DNA of 64,000 nt from Durusdinium trenchii (Eukaryota; Sar; Dinophyceae; Suessiales; Symbiodiniaceae). Numbering within the stretch: position 1 is the stretch's first letter; each line of letters begins with the position of its first letter. A program made the position numbers and the translations under genes. Below the pieces are notes generated by a model. That model did not search any database. It was not told the origin of the DNA and saw only the letters and a list, made by a program, of their open reading frames with translations. Below are positions 1 through 10,891 of the stretch, piece after piece. Location of the stretch: the NCBI GenBank assembly GCA_963970005.1, contig CAXAMN010029027.1, forward strand, positions 456,391 through 520,390, read 5' to 3'.

Positions 1-2418
1 AACACATACCACACGAATTCATGTTGTCCTGTGGATGGACTGGGTGGACTTGGAAGAGGCCTCACTCGGAGTGTCTGAATCGGAATCGGCCATTCCCGCC
101 ATTCGGCTGCATAGGAAGCTGGCATCTACCAGGATTTTTCAGCCACAGTGGCTTCAAAGAACACTCCCAGCAGTGAAGGCGCGGTCGCTGGAGAATGGCT
201 TCCAGCCTCTGTCGTGTCAACCTGACATGAAGAGAGTTATGTAAGTCCAAGTGTACTACAAATGTCAGCCCTCTTATACTAAAACTGAAACTATTGACAG
301 CCAAGCAAAAAAACAAAAACAAAAACAAACACCTGCGCAAGGTGTGACCCTGTTTATGGAGAAACGCCTCGCATCCCATGTGAAACATGCTGAGGTACCG
401 GACCATAGCAAGTTTCATACTGCATACTGCTGGGTGTCGCAGCGGATCTGGCGGCGATGACCCCATCGAATGCCCTGAAGACGAAGACCTACAACCCTTC
501 CACAGGGTATTACTGCGAAGTTGGAGGTCAGAACCCAGAGCCCTAAACCTTGGCAGGTTGACCTCCTTGTACTATTCTGTTCATCTTCCGTGCTCAACCT
601 GTGCCCGCCAGTTTGGACCCACAGCCATTTACAGTAAGTGTTTCTCGACTTCCAGAAACCAAACCACCTCCCCAACCCATCTGACCATCATCTGACCCTT
701 GCTGGTCGAAACCGAGCCCAACTGGGACCGTGGCCGGTTTGGAGGTCCACTCTTTAGACATGGTGTTCGACCCTCCAAGGTGGCAGCATCTGGCAGTGCC
801 TGGGGATGGGCAAGCACTAACCCCCTCTACCTCAATTCATCCTCAAAAAACCATCATAGGCAACAAGAAACATCAAGAATCAAGAAACAAGCCTAATTAG
901 GCTGGATGATGATGCTGGATGTCTAAGACTATGCCAGCTGTGGCATAAGAAGACCCGAGCTCAGATCCGCTGGGGCGCCCCAACCGTCCATCTCATACCC
1001 CAACAGTCGCTCCCCACATCCGTAAGGGCACAGGTCATCACCTGCAGGCTGCCAAGGCTGCCAAGGGGACCAACACAGCGATGTTCGATCATCTTCATTC
1101 CACTTCCCCAGCCATCTCCAACCACTGGGCCCAACAAACCACCCCCTCATCGGAGACTTAATTCTTCCTGGAACATGTGGAAGATGGGAGGTTTGAGGCC
1201 GCATCTTCCAAACTGATCTGCTTCCGGCGTGCATTTGCGGAAGTCTGCGAGTGGCAGGTCATGTCACCAGTTCCCTGATCAAAGTCGAAGACATCACTTG
1301 GGAAAGCTAAACCATTCCATGCCACCCCAAATTAAATGAGCGAGGTGACACCAATGCATTTGGCCTTCACCATCCACCCTGCAAATCCCCAGGCGTGCTC
1401 AAATCAACAAGCAAGCAGCCCTTTGCGTTGACCAAGTGCTCAAATAGCAGCCAAATCTTAGGTACATCGGCAATTCCATTACCAGTAAAAGTGAATGATG
1501 ATAGTTAGCAAATTGCATCTCAAAAACAACATGATACACTAAGTTCTACATATTTTACATATTTTATCCGACCATTGCTGGCTTACTGGGACACGCCCTA
1601 ATCAAAAATCCACCTAAGAATTGCTGGAACCTCTGGAGCCCTCGAGTTGCCCGAGCTTGGCGCCTACCCATCGCCCCAAGCTTGGCTGTTTGAGAGCCAA
1701 GCGGCGGTTGGGGCATTCAAAGGTAAAATGCTTCTTTGCATCCTGGCCATGAGGCTGGAGCATACAACTTGGAAAGCGCATGATACAGCATTGCGCATGG
1801 CAGCCAGGCATGGCCGTGATTTCGCTGGTCTACCCAGAGTCTACCAGCTACGAACTCCCTGGGGGACGCTCAAACATTTCGGTCATGAGAAAAACCTGCC
1901 ATTTGTATCCATTTATTGGCCTTTGGTCTTGGCGAGGGTCAAGACCAGGACATCAAAGACCCCTTGGCCTACGGGGCCTACGGTTCTGTGAAATCCAGAT
2001 GACCCCATCAAGATCATCAAGTATCCACCAAAAGTCCCAGGGGCAGTCACTTCATGGGGGCTCTGTGCTCTGGCGTTCACTATTTTCTTGGTCCCCCAAT
2101 TTGAGAGTGGGCACGGTTTCCAATACATGTTGAAAGGGATGTATTACTTAATTATGCATAGAAAGAAGTGTTTCTATCATACCTGATTATCATAGAAAAA
2201 AGTTTTCTATCATAGAATGAAGATTATATTGAACGGGATGTTACTGTTCTATCTATTTGGGGAAAATATGCTCAACTCACCTGGACTTCTTGGTGATCAT
2301 TGTTGGAGAACCAGACCACTTGTTGGTGCCGGTCTGAGGGCCAGCCGGTCTGAAGCAAGTGACGCGCACACATGGGTATAATATGGTAAAATATAATGAA
2401 TAACTACAATGTATTATA
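1..2418. other. No gene recognised
   Basis: Short ORFs occur on both strands but none has a recognisable motif or a convincing splice context. The last ~270 bases before the retrotransposon are AT-rich. Confidence 0.5.
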
Positions 2419-2423
2419 GATAT
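2419..2423 (+). repeat. Target-site duplication, left copy (gatat)
   Basis: The five bases gatat directly precede the 5' LTR and recur directly after the 3' LTR at 11094-11098. Five base pairs is the usual duplication length for copia integrases. Confidence 0.93.
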
Positions 2424-2625
2424 TGTGAAATTGCCCTTGGAGTGCATTTCTTGTCAGGTGTCCTCACGTGGCCATATTGGCTGAAGGCCTTGAGCCGTTG
2501 TTCGGCTTGATCGGAAAAGGCGCGTGCCGCTATGTCGTGAGGTCTAGTGACCTAGGACCGGTTGCAGTTGATTGTGATCTACATTGACATTGAGTTGTTG
2601 GGTATTTGCTGCTACCAGTTCCGCA
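2424..2625 (+). repeat. 5' LTR, 202 bp
   Basis: It begins tgtgaaat and ends ttccgca, and is identical to 10892-11093. It is short for a copia LTR. I see no clear TATA box; promoter and polyadenylation signals are presumed to lie here because of what LTRs do, not from a visible motif. Confidence 0.96.
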
Positions 2626-2643
2626 TGGTAGCGGAGCCCCGCT
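2626..2643 (+). promoter_or_regulatory. Primer-binding site (initiator tRNA-Met type)
   Basis: The sequence starting tggtagcggagcccc abuts the 5' LTR with no gap. Copia elements commonly begin this site with tggta plus a few bases ending in gag, complementary to the 3' end of initiator tRNA-Met (known). The match to this organism's own tRNA could not be tested. Confidence 0.8.
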
Positions 2644-2770
2644 CCAAGGGGCTACCGTTGACCACCAGTTGTTGACAAGAGTTGTTGGCAGTTGTTGGTG
2701 TGGTGCGACCATCCTGGTCGCCAGTGTGCAGTGACACAGGTCACTGATCCAACAGGATCATTCTGATCCA

Positions 2771-5700
2771 ATGGAGTCGAAGGACCAGTCCTTCTACTCT
2801 TTGAGCTTTGATGGCAAGCCCGCGTCGTACCGCGAGTTCAGAAGAAAGACAATCCTTGCAGTCGCAAGCCTGGAATCAAAGCATGTGCACTTAGCTGGAC
2901 CTCGCCTCCTCGCTCGCCTCACTGGTGAAGCCTACAGGGCAACAGAACATCTGAATGTTTCAGAGTTGAGACAAGAAGATGGCTGGACAAAGGTGATTCG
3001 TGCGTTGGATGCTCACTACCAGTTTCTGCCTGAGACAGAAATGCATGATGCTGTTGATTCATTTCTCTTTGACCTCAAAAGACGTCCACACGAGGGTGCA
3101 ACAAGTTTTGCTTCGCGTTTCAAGACAGCATTGGCGCGTGTTCAAACTTTGATTGCACAAGAACGTGAGACGCTCAAGGTCAAACGGAGACGACAGGGGA
3201 AAGGTCCCAAAGATGCTGTCCATGATCCTCCGAGCAGTGTCGAACCGACAGATGAAGAAACCTATGATGAGGACATTCATGGACGCTTCTTTGAGAGCCT
3301 TCACCGTCAGCCTCCGGCTGGCCCTGCCGCGTCAGCTGCAGGTGCAAGACCGGCCTCAGCACCGGGTGAACACGAGCGAGAGGAACCACCTCCTCCCGCC
3401 GATGCTGAGGTACACACGGAGCCTGCACGAAGCAGGCCGGCTTCAACGACAAGTTCAAAGAGAAAGGCAGAATCCAAAGGTACTCAAGCTGCTGATGAAG
3501 AAAAAGACCGATTGAAGATGGAACAAATGCTGGGCAACATTGAAAAAGGTCACCTCAAGCCGAAGCCTATTTTCCCACAGACAGTGTTGGGGCATTTGTT
3601 CATGAAGAAGTTTGGGCTTTCACGTGAACAGAAAGCTCAGGTGATCCGTGCAACAGGTGGCTCAGCTCGGTTCCAGGATGTGGAGAAGATCCTCCGTGCC
3701 TCAGACATGGAAGAGTCACGTTCCAATCCGGAGAACCGTCGCTTCGATACACGTCGTCCACATCCTCCTCCACGACGGCGTGACACCTTTGTAGCACAGG
3801 CCGCAGTTCCAGAAGGAGATTCATTAGGACTTGAAGACATAGAAGAGCTCGCACTCTGCAGTGAATCTGGTTCAGAAGAAGCGTTGGTCGCCGACGGAGA
3901 CGGCGATGAACAAGCCGTGGATTCAGAGCTGGAAGCTGAGCTGCAGGAAGTGTACGAGGTCAAACAAAAGGCCAAAAAGGACTTCAAGAAGTCGTTCAAA
4001 ACATACAAAGAGACACGAAAGAAAGTGAGAGAGTTGAAAAGAGCAAGACAGCCTTATTTCCCAGTGGTGGCCATACAGCCAGAATCAGGAGGTCCACCAT
4101 CGGGGACAGGGACAAGCACATCGTCGCAGATGCCGGCAAAACAATCCTTTCGTTATGACAAGTCCGGACAGAATAGTCGAGGGGGGCCCAAGGCCTTTCC
4201 TCGCAAGAAACCGGAAGTTCGTCCGAGACGCGAGGATGCCAATTTTGCAGAAGCTGGGTATGTCACAGAATTCAACTACATGATCAACGAGGGACAGCCT
4301 TTGGAGATTCTTTTAGCATCAATACCATTGGGTTGTGTGATCATTGATACAGGTTGTACAACGTCAGTTGTTGGTCGGGAAACAGCACAAGAGTTAACAG
4401 CCATGATGAAGCAATATGGTTTTCCCTTGCCTGTTGATGTTGAATTGCCGCCAGTAGAGCTCCGAGGTTTTTCTGGAGAAAAGACCACAACCACCTCAGG
4501 TCTGAAGTGGACAGTCAAACTGGGATCTCTCTGGGGCACAGTGACAACATATGTCATCGAGGGCCGAACACCGTTTTTGCTCTCACGCCGTGTGCTTGAA
4601 GGAATGCAAGCAACTCTTGATCTTGGTGCCGGAACCATTTCGAGTGAGAAGCATCACATGTCCGCAGTACCTCTCAAGCGTGCCGCAAATGGCCATTTGT
4701 TGCTGCCGATCTGTGAATTCCCCTCGGAATACCAAGCGGAGGAAGCTGCCTTTGCAGGCACGACCGTGCCATCAGAGGAAGCTGCCGTCGCCGGCACGCC
4801 CGTGCCATCAAAGCCAAGCCTGACAGCCATGAGTCAGGTTACCAATGAGCCCAATGCACCATGTGCACCATCCGCAAGGCACAGTGAAGAGCCTAAACAA
4901 AAGAAACAGTTAAAAACGTCATCTAGAGATAGAATCTTGAGCCGAAAGAAAGCTTTGCAACACATTGTGAAAAACACTAGGCAAGGTATCGTGAACATGA
5001 GTCGTTTTCACGAAGAACTGAAAATAGTGTTTGGGGATAGAGCTCATGAGTGCAAACAGTGTTTCGTTGCTTATAGGCCTCGACTAGAGCATATTCCGGA
5101 AGATGCAATGCATCAGCCGTATCTAAGAGCTGTTGCAACCCTTTCGACAGAAGGAATCCTTGAAATATCCCCGTGGATTCACCGCGCTCCAGGCCGAGAG
5201 AGACAACGTGTCGGCCAGACCAATGTGGCCGTGTATGCATTCATTCCAGTGGAGCAGCCACCACCGCCTGAGCCTCATCCTGAGCAGGATCACCCCGCCT
5301 GCCTGTGTTGCAGTGAGCATTGTGTAGAGGGTGAAATAAATATGGTAAAAGACTACAACCCTAATCTCCAGACAGTGTATGAAGAAACGGACTGGGTGGA
5401 TGTAGGTCAGAAACCCATAAATAAGCCAACTACACACAAGCTCCTTGGCCAGATCGGTTCACTGCGTCAGGTCAATGCCAAACTGATCTTATCACGTATG
5501 TCCCAGGAGAAACATGTCATAAAAGAAGAACTAAGGGATTGGTTGAAAGATCAAGCTTGGAAACTGGATGCCGATGTTTCAATGATTGAAGTGTTCACTG
5601 GAAAGGCACCTCTTTCGAAACATGTGCACCAAGCCACAAATAAACCATGCATTACATTAGGTTGGGACTATGGACAGGACTTTGATAGACTCACCGACCG

Positions 5701-8700
5701 AAAAATGCTTTTGTACTTGTTGGCAACCGTTCGTGCGCCGCATGTTTGGTTTTCGTTTCCATGTGGATGTTGGGGACCATGGAGTCGGTTCAACATGGCA
5801 AAAGGACCTGAGCAGCGAGATAGGATTTTGCAGAAGAGGCAGACCGCCAAACGGCACCTCCGAGCGGTGTCTGAAGCCTGGCATTTGCAACAATTGTTGG
5901 GAGGGCACTGTCATGCTGAAAACCCGTACACATCGGAAGCATGGGGGCAACTGAGTTTGGGTAGGGTGCATGATGTACGAATAGACATGTGCAGCCTGGG
6001 TATGAGATGTCCCAAAACTAATCTGCCTGTGCTGAAACCAACCCGCGTAATCACAACTATGGATGAAATGGCAGAATGTTTGGTGAAATGCAGGTGTGAT
6101 CACAAACACACCCATGCCCACCTTGAAGGGAACTACAAGGGTCGTAATCTTTCCTCCTGGTGTGAAACATACCCATCCAAGTTTTGCAGAACTCTTGCAA
6201 GCGTGCTAAGTGCCTGGCAGCCTGTAAGACCTCCGATAGAGGATGTGTTTGCTGCAGAGGATGCCGATTCGGATGTCGAGATGCAACCAATCGGAGATGT
6301 CGCCCCAGACCTTGGGAGCCCAGTTGTTGTGCCAGCCAGACAACGTCCTGCAAGAATAAAAGCAATTGTGAATAAGCTGCACATAAACACTGGCCATGCA
6401 TCTCCAGAACAGATGCTTCGACTTGCCAAGCGATGTCAGTCATCCCAAGAGCTGCAGCGAGCCATTCGCGATTTCAAATGTCCAGTCTGCGAAGAGCTCA
6501 AGGTCCCAGTGACTAGGAGGCAAGCCACTATGCCACATGCAGAAAAGCCCAATGAAATTGTAGGAGTTGACTATGTCCAGGTTGAACTAAAACGTGAAGA
6601 TAGTAATGGACAGGTCATTGAAGATAAGTACAATGTTCTGACATGTGTATGTCTTGCCACAGGGTTTGCGCAACAAATCATTGTTGAAAAAGGTTACAAG
6701 CTTCGTTCAGCTTTCCATGATGTTTGGGGAAGACCATATGGAGTTCCAAAAGTTGTGTACATGGATCCCACCTGGTCCAACATCAGTAAGGAATTTCAAG
6801 AATATCTTGCGCAGAACAACATACAGTTGCTGTTGGCCGCCGCCGAGTCTCACTGGCAACTTGGATTGGTCGAGGTCACCAATAAAGTGCTTCGAAATAT
6901 GGCACAAAAAGTGTGGAAGACGACTAGAAGACCAGCCCGGGAAGTCATAGAGACCTGTAGTAGTGTTCGTAATGAACAGCTTCGTAGATGTGGATTCTCA
7001 CCAGCGCAATGGTTTCTCGGTCAGGACAGCCGGCACGTAGGCATGTTGATGGATCTGGATGAACAACAAAACATCGCAGTAGCATCCCAAATCATCGAAG
7101 ATCCCGACTTCTATGCAAAAGTTCGTTTGAGAGAAGCCGCATGTGAAGCTTTTCACAAAGAACATGCGAAAGATATCTGGAGACGTGCCTTAGCAGGTCG
7201 CAACCGACCGATGCGAGGACCATATTGTGCTGGACAGCTGGTGTACATCTTTCGTAGAACTGCCAGAGGCCTTCTGTCTACACGTCATGGGGTATGGCTA
7301 GGACCAGGTAGAGTCATTGGAACGGAAAGCTCCAAGAATAGCCCAATACCTCGAATAGTGTGGGTTAGCTTCAATGGGTATTTGTATCGATGTTCACCAG
7401 AAGGACTTAGGCCAGTTCCTGAAGACGAAGCAGAGTTTCGTAGGCTTGCTCGTGATCTTTCTGAAGGTCGCCTCGAACCGGATGTCGAGCAAGCAGAACA
7501 GTCTCTGTCAAGTCGCAATGGACTGTGGAAGGATCTGACCACCGATCTTCCTGGACCCGAGGACTTCGATCTTGAAGAAGATAGACTCGAAGAACCCATA
7601 GATCATCAACCCCCGGATTATGACGAAGAGGGCGGACCCCGCAAGATCCGTCGTAGGTATGATAGGTCCCAGGAGTATTGGATTCGTAGGTCAGAGGGCG
7701 CACCACCTCTAGGAGCCCTTCATGAAGGAGAACAACCAGTGATTGTAGGCATGAAACATGATCGTGACAGCCTGGACCCAGAGGACGAACCCAGTGCAAA
7801 AAGACATGTGACTGTCAACAGTGAAGCAGAAGAAATCGAATATGAGCCATCGATCCCGGGTTCGCCAGTCCATCAATCCGCGGATGAGCCGATGTCTGAT
7901 CGCACTGATCGCACAGATGCCGAAGCCTCTGATAGCCAGAATGCAGATGATCTCGATCAGGATGGCAATCCCGCAGAGCAAAGCCAAGAATCACATCTGC
8001 CGTCTGCAGAGGAAGCCACCCGTAACCTAGAATTAGCCCAGAATAGTCCTATCCCAATAGAAGATGACGATGATGAACTGATAGCAGAGGAAGTGACTCA
8101 CTATAAACCGTCCAGAGTGCCAAAGCATGAGGAAATCTTGGAAGTTTCTTTAAACATCACACCTGATGACATCACGGATAACCATTTGTTTTTGTGGAAC
8201 ATACTTGAAGAATGTTTTCTTGTGGCTAAAACAAAGGCAAAACAACGTCGCGTCGAGGTGAACTATCGTAAACTGAGTCCAGAAGATAAGAAACTCTTCG
8301 ATAAAGCCATGCAAAAAGAATGGCAGTCATGGATCGACAACAGGGTCACCTCTCTTTGCAAATCAAGGGGAATTCCACGAGAGAAAATCATTCGTGCTCG
8401 TTGGGTATTGGTTTGGAAAAAGTCATCCGACCCCGATGATAGGTCAAAAACCCCCAAGGCTAGATTGGTACTCGTGGGATGGCAAGATCCGTGTTTGGGC
8501 CAAATAGCTACAGACTCACCTACTTTGAAGAAAAAGTCCAAAAACCTGGTGTTATCCATTTGCGCCGCCAAAAAGTGGAAACTTTGGGGAGCAGATATCA
8601 AAACAGCATTTCTTTCCGGAGACCCTTCCGATCGAGAGCTGTATTTCCGCCCGCCTCCTCAGATCAAAGAGTGGATGGATCTCACAGATGAGGACCTCTT

Positions 8701-9910
8701 CAAACTAGAAAAGGCTGCCTATGGGTTAGCCGAAGCACCCAGAGCTTGGTTTTTGCGTCTGAGCCGCGAACTTGTGTCAGCAGGTCTGAAGGTATCCCAA
8801 CTAGATCCCTGCCTGTTCACACTTCGCAATAGCAAGAACGAACTCATCGGTGTGTGTGGAGTGCACGTCGACGATTTGCTAGGTGGAGGAACCCCCGAAA
8901 TGGATGCAGTGTTAACCGAATTAAGGAAGAAGCTACCTTTTGGTGATTACCGAACCTTTACAATTCGTTACACTGGCATAGAAATTCGGCAAAACCCTAC
9001 CACGTATGCAATAGAAATTGGACAAGAGGCCTATATAGATGGTTTGAAGCCCGTAAGTACCAAAGAACTTGGTAAGGCCAGTACACCTCTGAAGGATCCA
9101 TCGATTCTTAGACAGTGTGCCGGACAGCTGGCATGGGCCGCTGGTGCCACTCGTCCTGACCAGGCGTTTCTAGCGTCTTATCTGCAGGGAGTCCAGTCCC
9201 AAGGCACTGTTGCACATGTAGAGATGTATAATAAAGCACTTCGTGAAATGAAGGAAAGAAAGCTAGTCTTAAGATTTCCAAGCAATATTCCTATAGACCA
9301 GTGGAGAATACTGTGCATCAGCGATGCTGGTTGGAAGAAACGTGCTAATGGAGATTCCCAGGGAGGCTTCCTTCTTTGCCTCACAAATCCGAAGATGCTG
9401 GCCAGAGAGCAAGCGCCTGTATGGTTGATCGATTGGGCAAGCAAAAAGCTCAAGCGAGCTATTCGTTCAAGTGTAGCAGCTGAGACCTTAGCTGGTCAAA
9501 ATGGTTTAGATTCCATTGAGTTTTTGCAAGCGTTGATTCTTGAAACATTGAAGGGAGTAACACCTCGAGAGTTTCGTGAAATCACACCGGACGAACCGTC
9601 GTGTTTGGTGATTGACTCAAAAGGATTTTATGATGCATGCAATAAAACCAGTGGTTCATCTACCACAAGTGCCGAGGAGCGTTTGCAAATAGATTATGCC
9701 ATCGCCCGTGAGAGCATGAAGAAACAAAATATGATATGGATAAATAATCGGTACATGTGTGCAGATTGTTTGACCAAACTTAAGGGTGAAAGCAAGCCAC
9801 TGTTCGATTTGCTTGAAACCAACACATACCATATTAAGAAATGTAAGGTGTCAGGTCGCAAGGAACTTGCTGAAGAGCGAGCAGGTCAAACCGAGCAAGA
9901 TTCGGAATAG
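2771..9910 (+). CDS. Copia gag-pol polyprotein (2379 aa)
   Basis: One uninterrupted ORF from an ATG 145 bp after the LTR. The N-terminal ~450 residues are gag-like, charged, and show no CCHC zinc knuckle. The aspartic protease has its DTG at residues 526-528. A cytosine-methyltransferase-like segment follows (about 930-1130): an EVFTG motif near 940, a proline-cysteine motif FPCGC at 996-1000 and HAENP at 1048-1052. The integrase has an HHCC finger (H1204, H1209, C1237, C1240) and catalytic D1267, D1332 and E1368, giving D,D-35-E spacing. An acidic linker leads to reverse transcriptase, with D1942 and the HVDD box at 2032-2035. RNase H carries D2185, E2238 and D2282. Gag and pol share one frame, so no frameshift is needed. 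It copies element RNA to DNA and inserts it. No stop or frameshift is visible, so the copy may be competent. Confidence 0.97.
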   Translation: MESKDQSFYSLSFDGKPASYREFRRKTILAVASLESKHVHLAGPRLLARLTGEAYRATEHLNVSELRQEDGWTKVIRALDAHYQFLPETEMHDAVDSFLFDLKRRPHEGATSFASRFKTALARVQTLIAQERETLKVKRRRQGKGPKDAVHDPPSSVEPTDEETYDEDIHGRFFESLHRQPPAGPAASAAGARPASAPGEHEREEPPPPADAEVHTEPARSRPASTTSSKRKAESKGTQAADEEKDRLKMEQMLGNIEKGHLKPKPIFPQTVLGHLFMKKFGLSREQKAQVIRATGGSARFQDVEKILRASDMEESRSNPENRRFDTRRPHPPPRRRDTFVAQAAVPEGDSLGLEDIEELALCSESGSEEALVADGDGDEQAVDSELEAELQEVYEVKQKAKKDFKKSFKTYKETRKKVRELKRARQPYFPVVAIQPESGGPPSGTGTSTSSQMPAKQSFRYDKSGQNSRGGPKAFPRKKPEVRPRREDANFAEAGYVTEFNYMINEGQPLEILLASIPLGCVIIDTGCTTSVVGRETAQELTAMMKQYGFPLPVDVELPPVELRGFSGEKTTTTSGLKWTVKLGSLWGTVTTYVIEGRTPFLLSRRVLEGMQATLDLGAGTISSEKHHMSAVPLKRAANGHLLLPICEFPSEYQAEEAAFAGTTVPSEEAAVAGTPVPSKPSLTAMSQVTNEPNAPCAPSARHSEEPKQKKQLKTSSRDRILSRKKALQHIVKNTRQGIVNMSRFHEELKIVFGDRAHECKQCFVAYRPRLEHIPEDAMHQPYLRAVATLSTEGILEISPWIHRAPGRERQRVGQTNVAVYAFIPVEQPPPPEPHPEQDHPACLCCSEHCVEGEINMVKDYNPNLQTVYEETDWVDVGQKPINKPTTHKLLGQIGSLRQVNAKLILSRMSQEKHVIKEELRDWLKDQAWKLDADVSMIEVFTGKAPLSKHVHQATNKPCITLGWDYGQDFDRLTDRKMLLYLLATVRAPHVWFSFPCGCWGPWSRFNMAKGPEQRDRILQKRQTAKRHLRAVSEAWHLQQLLGGHCHAENPYTSEAWGQLSLGRVHDVRIDMCSLGMRCPKTNLPVLKPTRVITTMDEMAECLVKCRCDHKHTHAHLEGNYKGRNLSSWCETYPSKFCRTLASVLSAWQPVRPPIEDVFAAEDADSDVEMQPIGDVAPDLGSPVVVPARQRPARIKAIVNKLHINTGHASPEQMLRLAKRCQSSQELQRAIRDFKCPVCEELKVPVTRRQATMPHAEKPNEIVGVDYVQVELKREDSNGQVIEDKYNVLTCVCLATGFAQQIIVEKGYKLRSAFHDVWGRPYGVPKVVYMDPTWSNISKEFQEYLAQNNIQLLLAAAESHWQLGLVEVTNKVLRNMAQKVWKTTRRPAREVIETCSSVRNEQLRRCGFSPAQWFLGQDSRHVGMLMDLDEQQNIAVASQIIEDPDFYAKVRLREAACEAFHKEHAKDIWRRALAGRNRPMRGPYCAGQLVYIFRRTARGLLSTRHGVWLGPGRVIGTESSKNSPIPRIVWVSFNGYLYRCSPEGLRPVPEDEAEFRRLARDLSEGRLEPDVEQAEQSLSSRNGLWKDLTTDLPGPEDFDLEEDRLEEPIDHQPPDYDEEGGPRKIRRRYDRSQEYWIRRSEGAPPLGALHEGEQPVIVGMKHDRDSLDPEDEPSAKRHVTVNSEAEEIEYEPSIPGSPVHQSADEPMSDRTDRTDAEASDSQNADDLDQDGNPAEQSQESHLPSAEEATRNLELAQNSPIPIEDDDDELIAEEVTHYKPSRVPKHEEILEVSLNITPDDITDNHLFLWNILEECFLVAKTKAKQRRVEVNYRKLSPEDKKLFDKAMQKEWQSWIDNRVTSLCKSRGIPREKIIRARWVLVWKKSSDPDDRSKTPKARLVLVGWQDPCLGQIATDSPTLKKKSKNLVLSICAAKKWKLWGADIKTAFLSGDPSDRELYFRPPPQIKEWMDLTDEDLFKLEKAAYGLAEAPRAWFLRLSRELVSAGLKVSQLDPCLFTLRNSKNELIGVCGVHVDDLLGGGTPEMDAVLTELRKKLPFGDYRTFTIRYTGIEIRQNPTTYAIEIGQEAYIDGLKPVSTKELGKASTPLKDPSILRQCAGQLAWAAGATRPDQAFLASYLQGVQSQGTVAHVEMYNKALREMKERKLVLRFPSNIPIDQWRILCISDAGWKKRANGDSQGGFLLCLTNPKMLAREQAPVWLIDWASKKLKRAIRSSVAAETLAGQNGLDSIEFLQALILETLKGVTPREFREITPDEPSCLVIDSKGFYDACNKTSGSSTTSAEERLQIDYAIARESMKKQNMIWINNRYMCADCLTKLKGESKPLFDLLETNTYHIKKCKVSGRKELAEERAGQTEQDSE

Positions 9911-10148
9911 CCACAAAGCTGTGCATGTTTTTCCTTTTTGTAGCTAGATGCTGGGGTGTCCACCGGAGACTTAGATTCGAACATGACCAAGTCATTTTTG
10001 TCGAAACGTCTTGAACCTCAGTGAGTGCCATAGTGCTTCCATCAAAAGGACCAAAAGAGATGGAAGGAGAGAATTCATTGTTTTTTCTTTGCCGTCGCCA
10101 GAAGGCGAGACTCAAGCCGTGTGATTTTCCTTTGTAAGTGCCATAGCC

Positions 10149-10847
10149 ATGAGCAGCCATGCAATGGATGCCAAGAAGGTACGTCGTCAAGAGATGTACC
10201 CGCCTTTGAGTGCCGATGAAATCGACACAGCAGCAAGGCTGACCACTCGAGCCATCATGAACGGTCAACAGAACCAGATGTTCTTGATTGTTGGATCACT
10301 GGATCCCCGTGCTGAAGCTTGGATGATGGAGAAGACCCGGATCTACCAAGGATATGGTGGAGCCATGAGCGAGTCCGTGAAGCGCCCGCTCGATTTCAGC
10401 TTACTGGAGGATGCAGAATCCACAAGCCCATCGTCGGCATGGAATGAAGTGTCGTTGACGAGTGCCCGTGCATACCATGATGGACCAAGTGCCTCTGTTC
10501 CCATGCCCACGTCAAGTGGAGCCCTTCGCATGCCGGAGACCTCAGTCGAAGATGAGGACATGTCGGTCGAGCTACCAGCTGATGTGCATGATGTTGGAAC
10601 ATGGGGAAAGACCATCGTGAAGATGGAAGCCTATGCTGACCGCAACTGGCGGTACCGTCAGATTGTGGAGCAGGCCAAGTCGGACAAGAAGGTCCATGGA
10701 TATTTGAGCTGGATTGTGAAGACCTATGGAAAAGAAAAGAGTGGACCCGTGAAGAATCAGGCCACCGACCTTGCTCGATTCCTGTTGCGCATTCGCTGGA
10801 CCGATTCCAAGGCAAGCTCCCTTGTCGGCTTTGAACGACAGATGTGA
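10149..10847 (+). CDS. Additional 3' ORF of the copia element, unknown function (232 aa)
   Basis: A second ORF lies between the pol stop at 9910 and the polypurine tract, 239 bp after pol. It starts MSSHAMDAKK and ends SLVGFERQM. No signal peptide or membrane segment is visible, so it does not look like an envelope protein. The C-terminal part has a pattern WGKTIV...YLSWIVKTYG followed by basic and amphipathic residues. This loosely recalls the short FGK...YL.W module seen at the C-terminus of some exonucleases, but that link is weak inference. Being intact inside a young element argues that it is expressed with the element, perhaps from a subgenomic or spliced RNA. I do not recognise a family with confidence. 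Confidence 0.75.
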   Translation: MSSHAMDAKKVRRQEMYPPLSADEIDTAARLTTRAIMNGQQNQMFLIVGSLDPRAEAWMMEKTRIYQGYGGAMSESVKRPLDFSLLEDAESTSPSSAWNEVSLTSARAYHDGPSASVPMPTSSGALRMPETSVEDEDMSVELPADVHDVGTWGKTIVKMEAYADRNWRYRQIVEQAKSDKKVHGYLSWIVKTYGKEKSGPVKNQATDLARFLLRIRWTDSKASSLVGFERQM

Positions 10848-10879
10848 AGGATTCGAAGCTGCATATGAAAGCCCCTCTC

Positions 10880-10891
10880 GGACAGAGGGCG
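10880..10891 (+). promoter_or_regulatory. Polypurine tract
   Basis: The purine-rich run ggacagagggcg, with one internal and one late pyrimidine, directly abuts the 3' LTR. That is the expected place for the plus-strand DNA primer of an LTR element. Confidence 0.75.
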
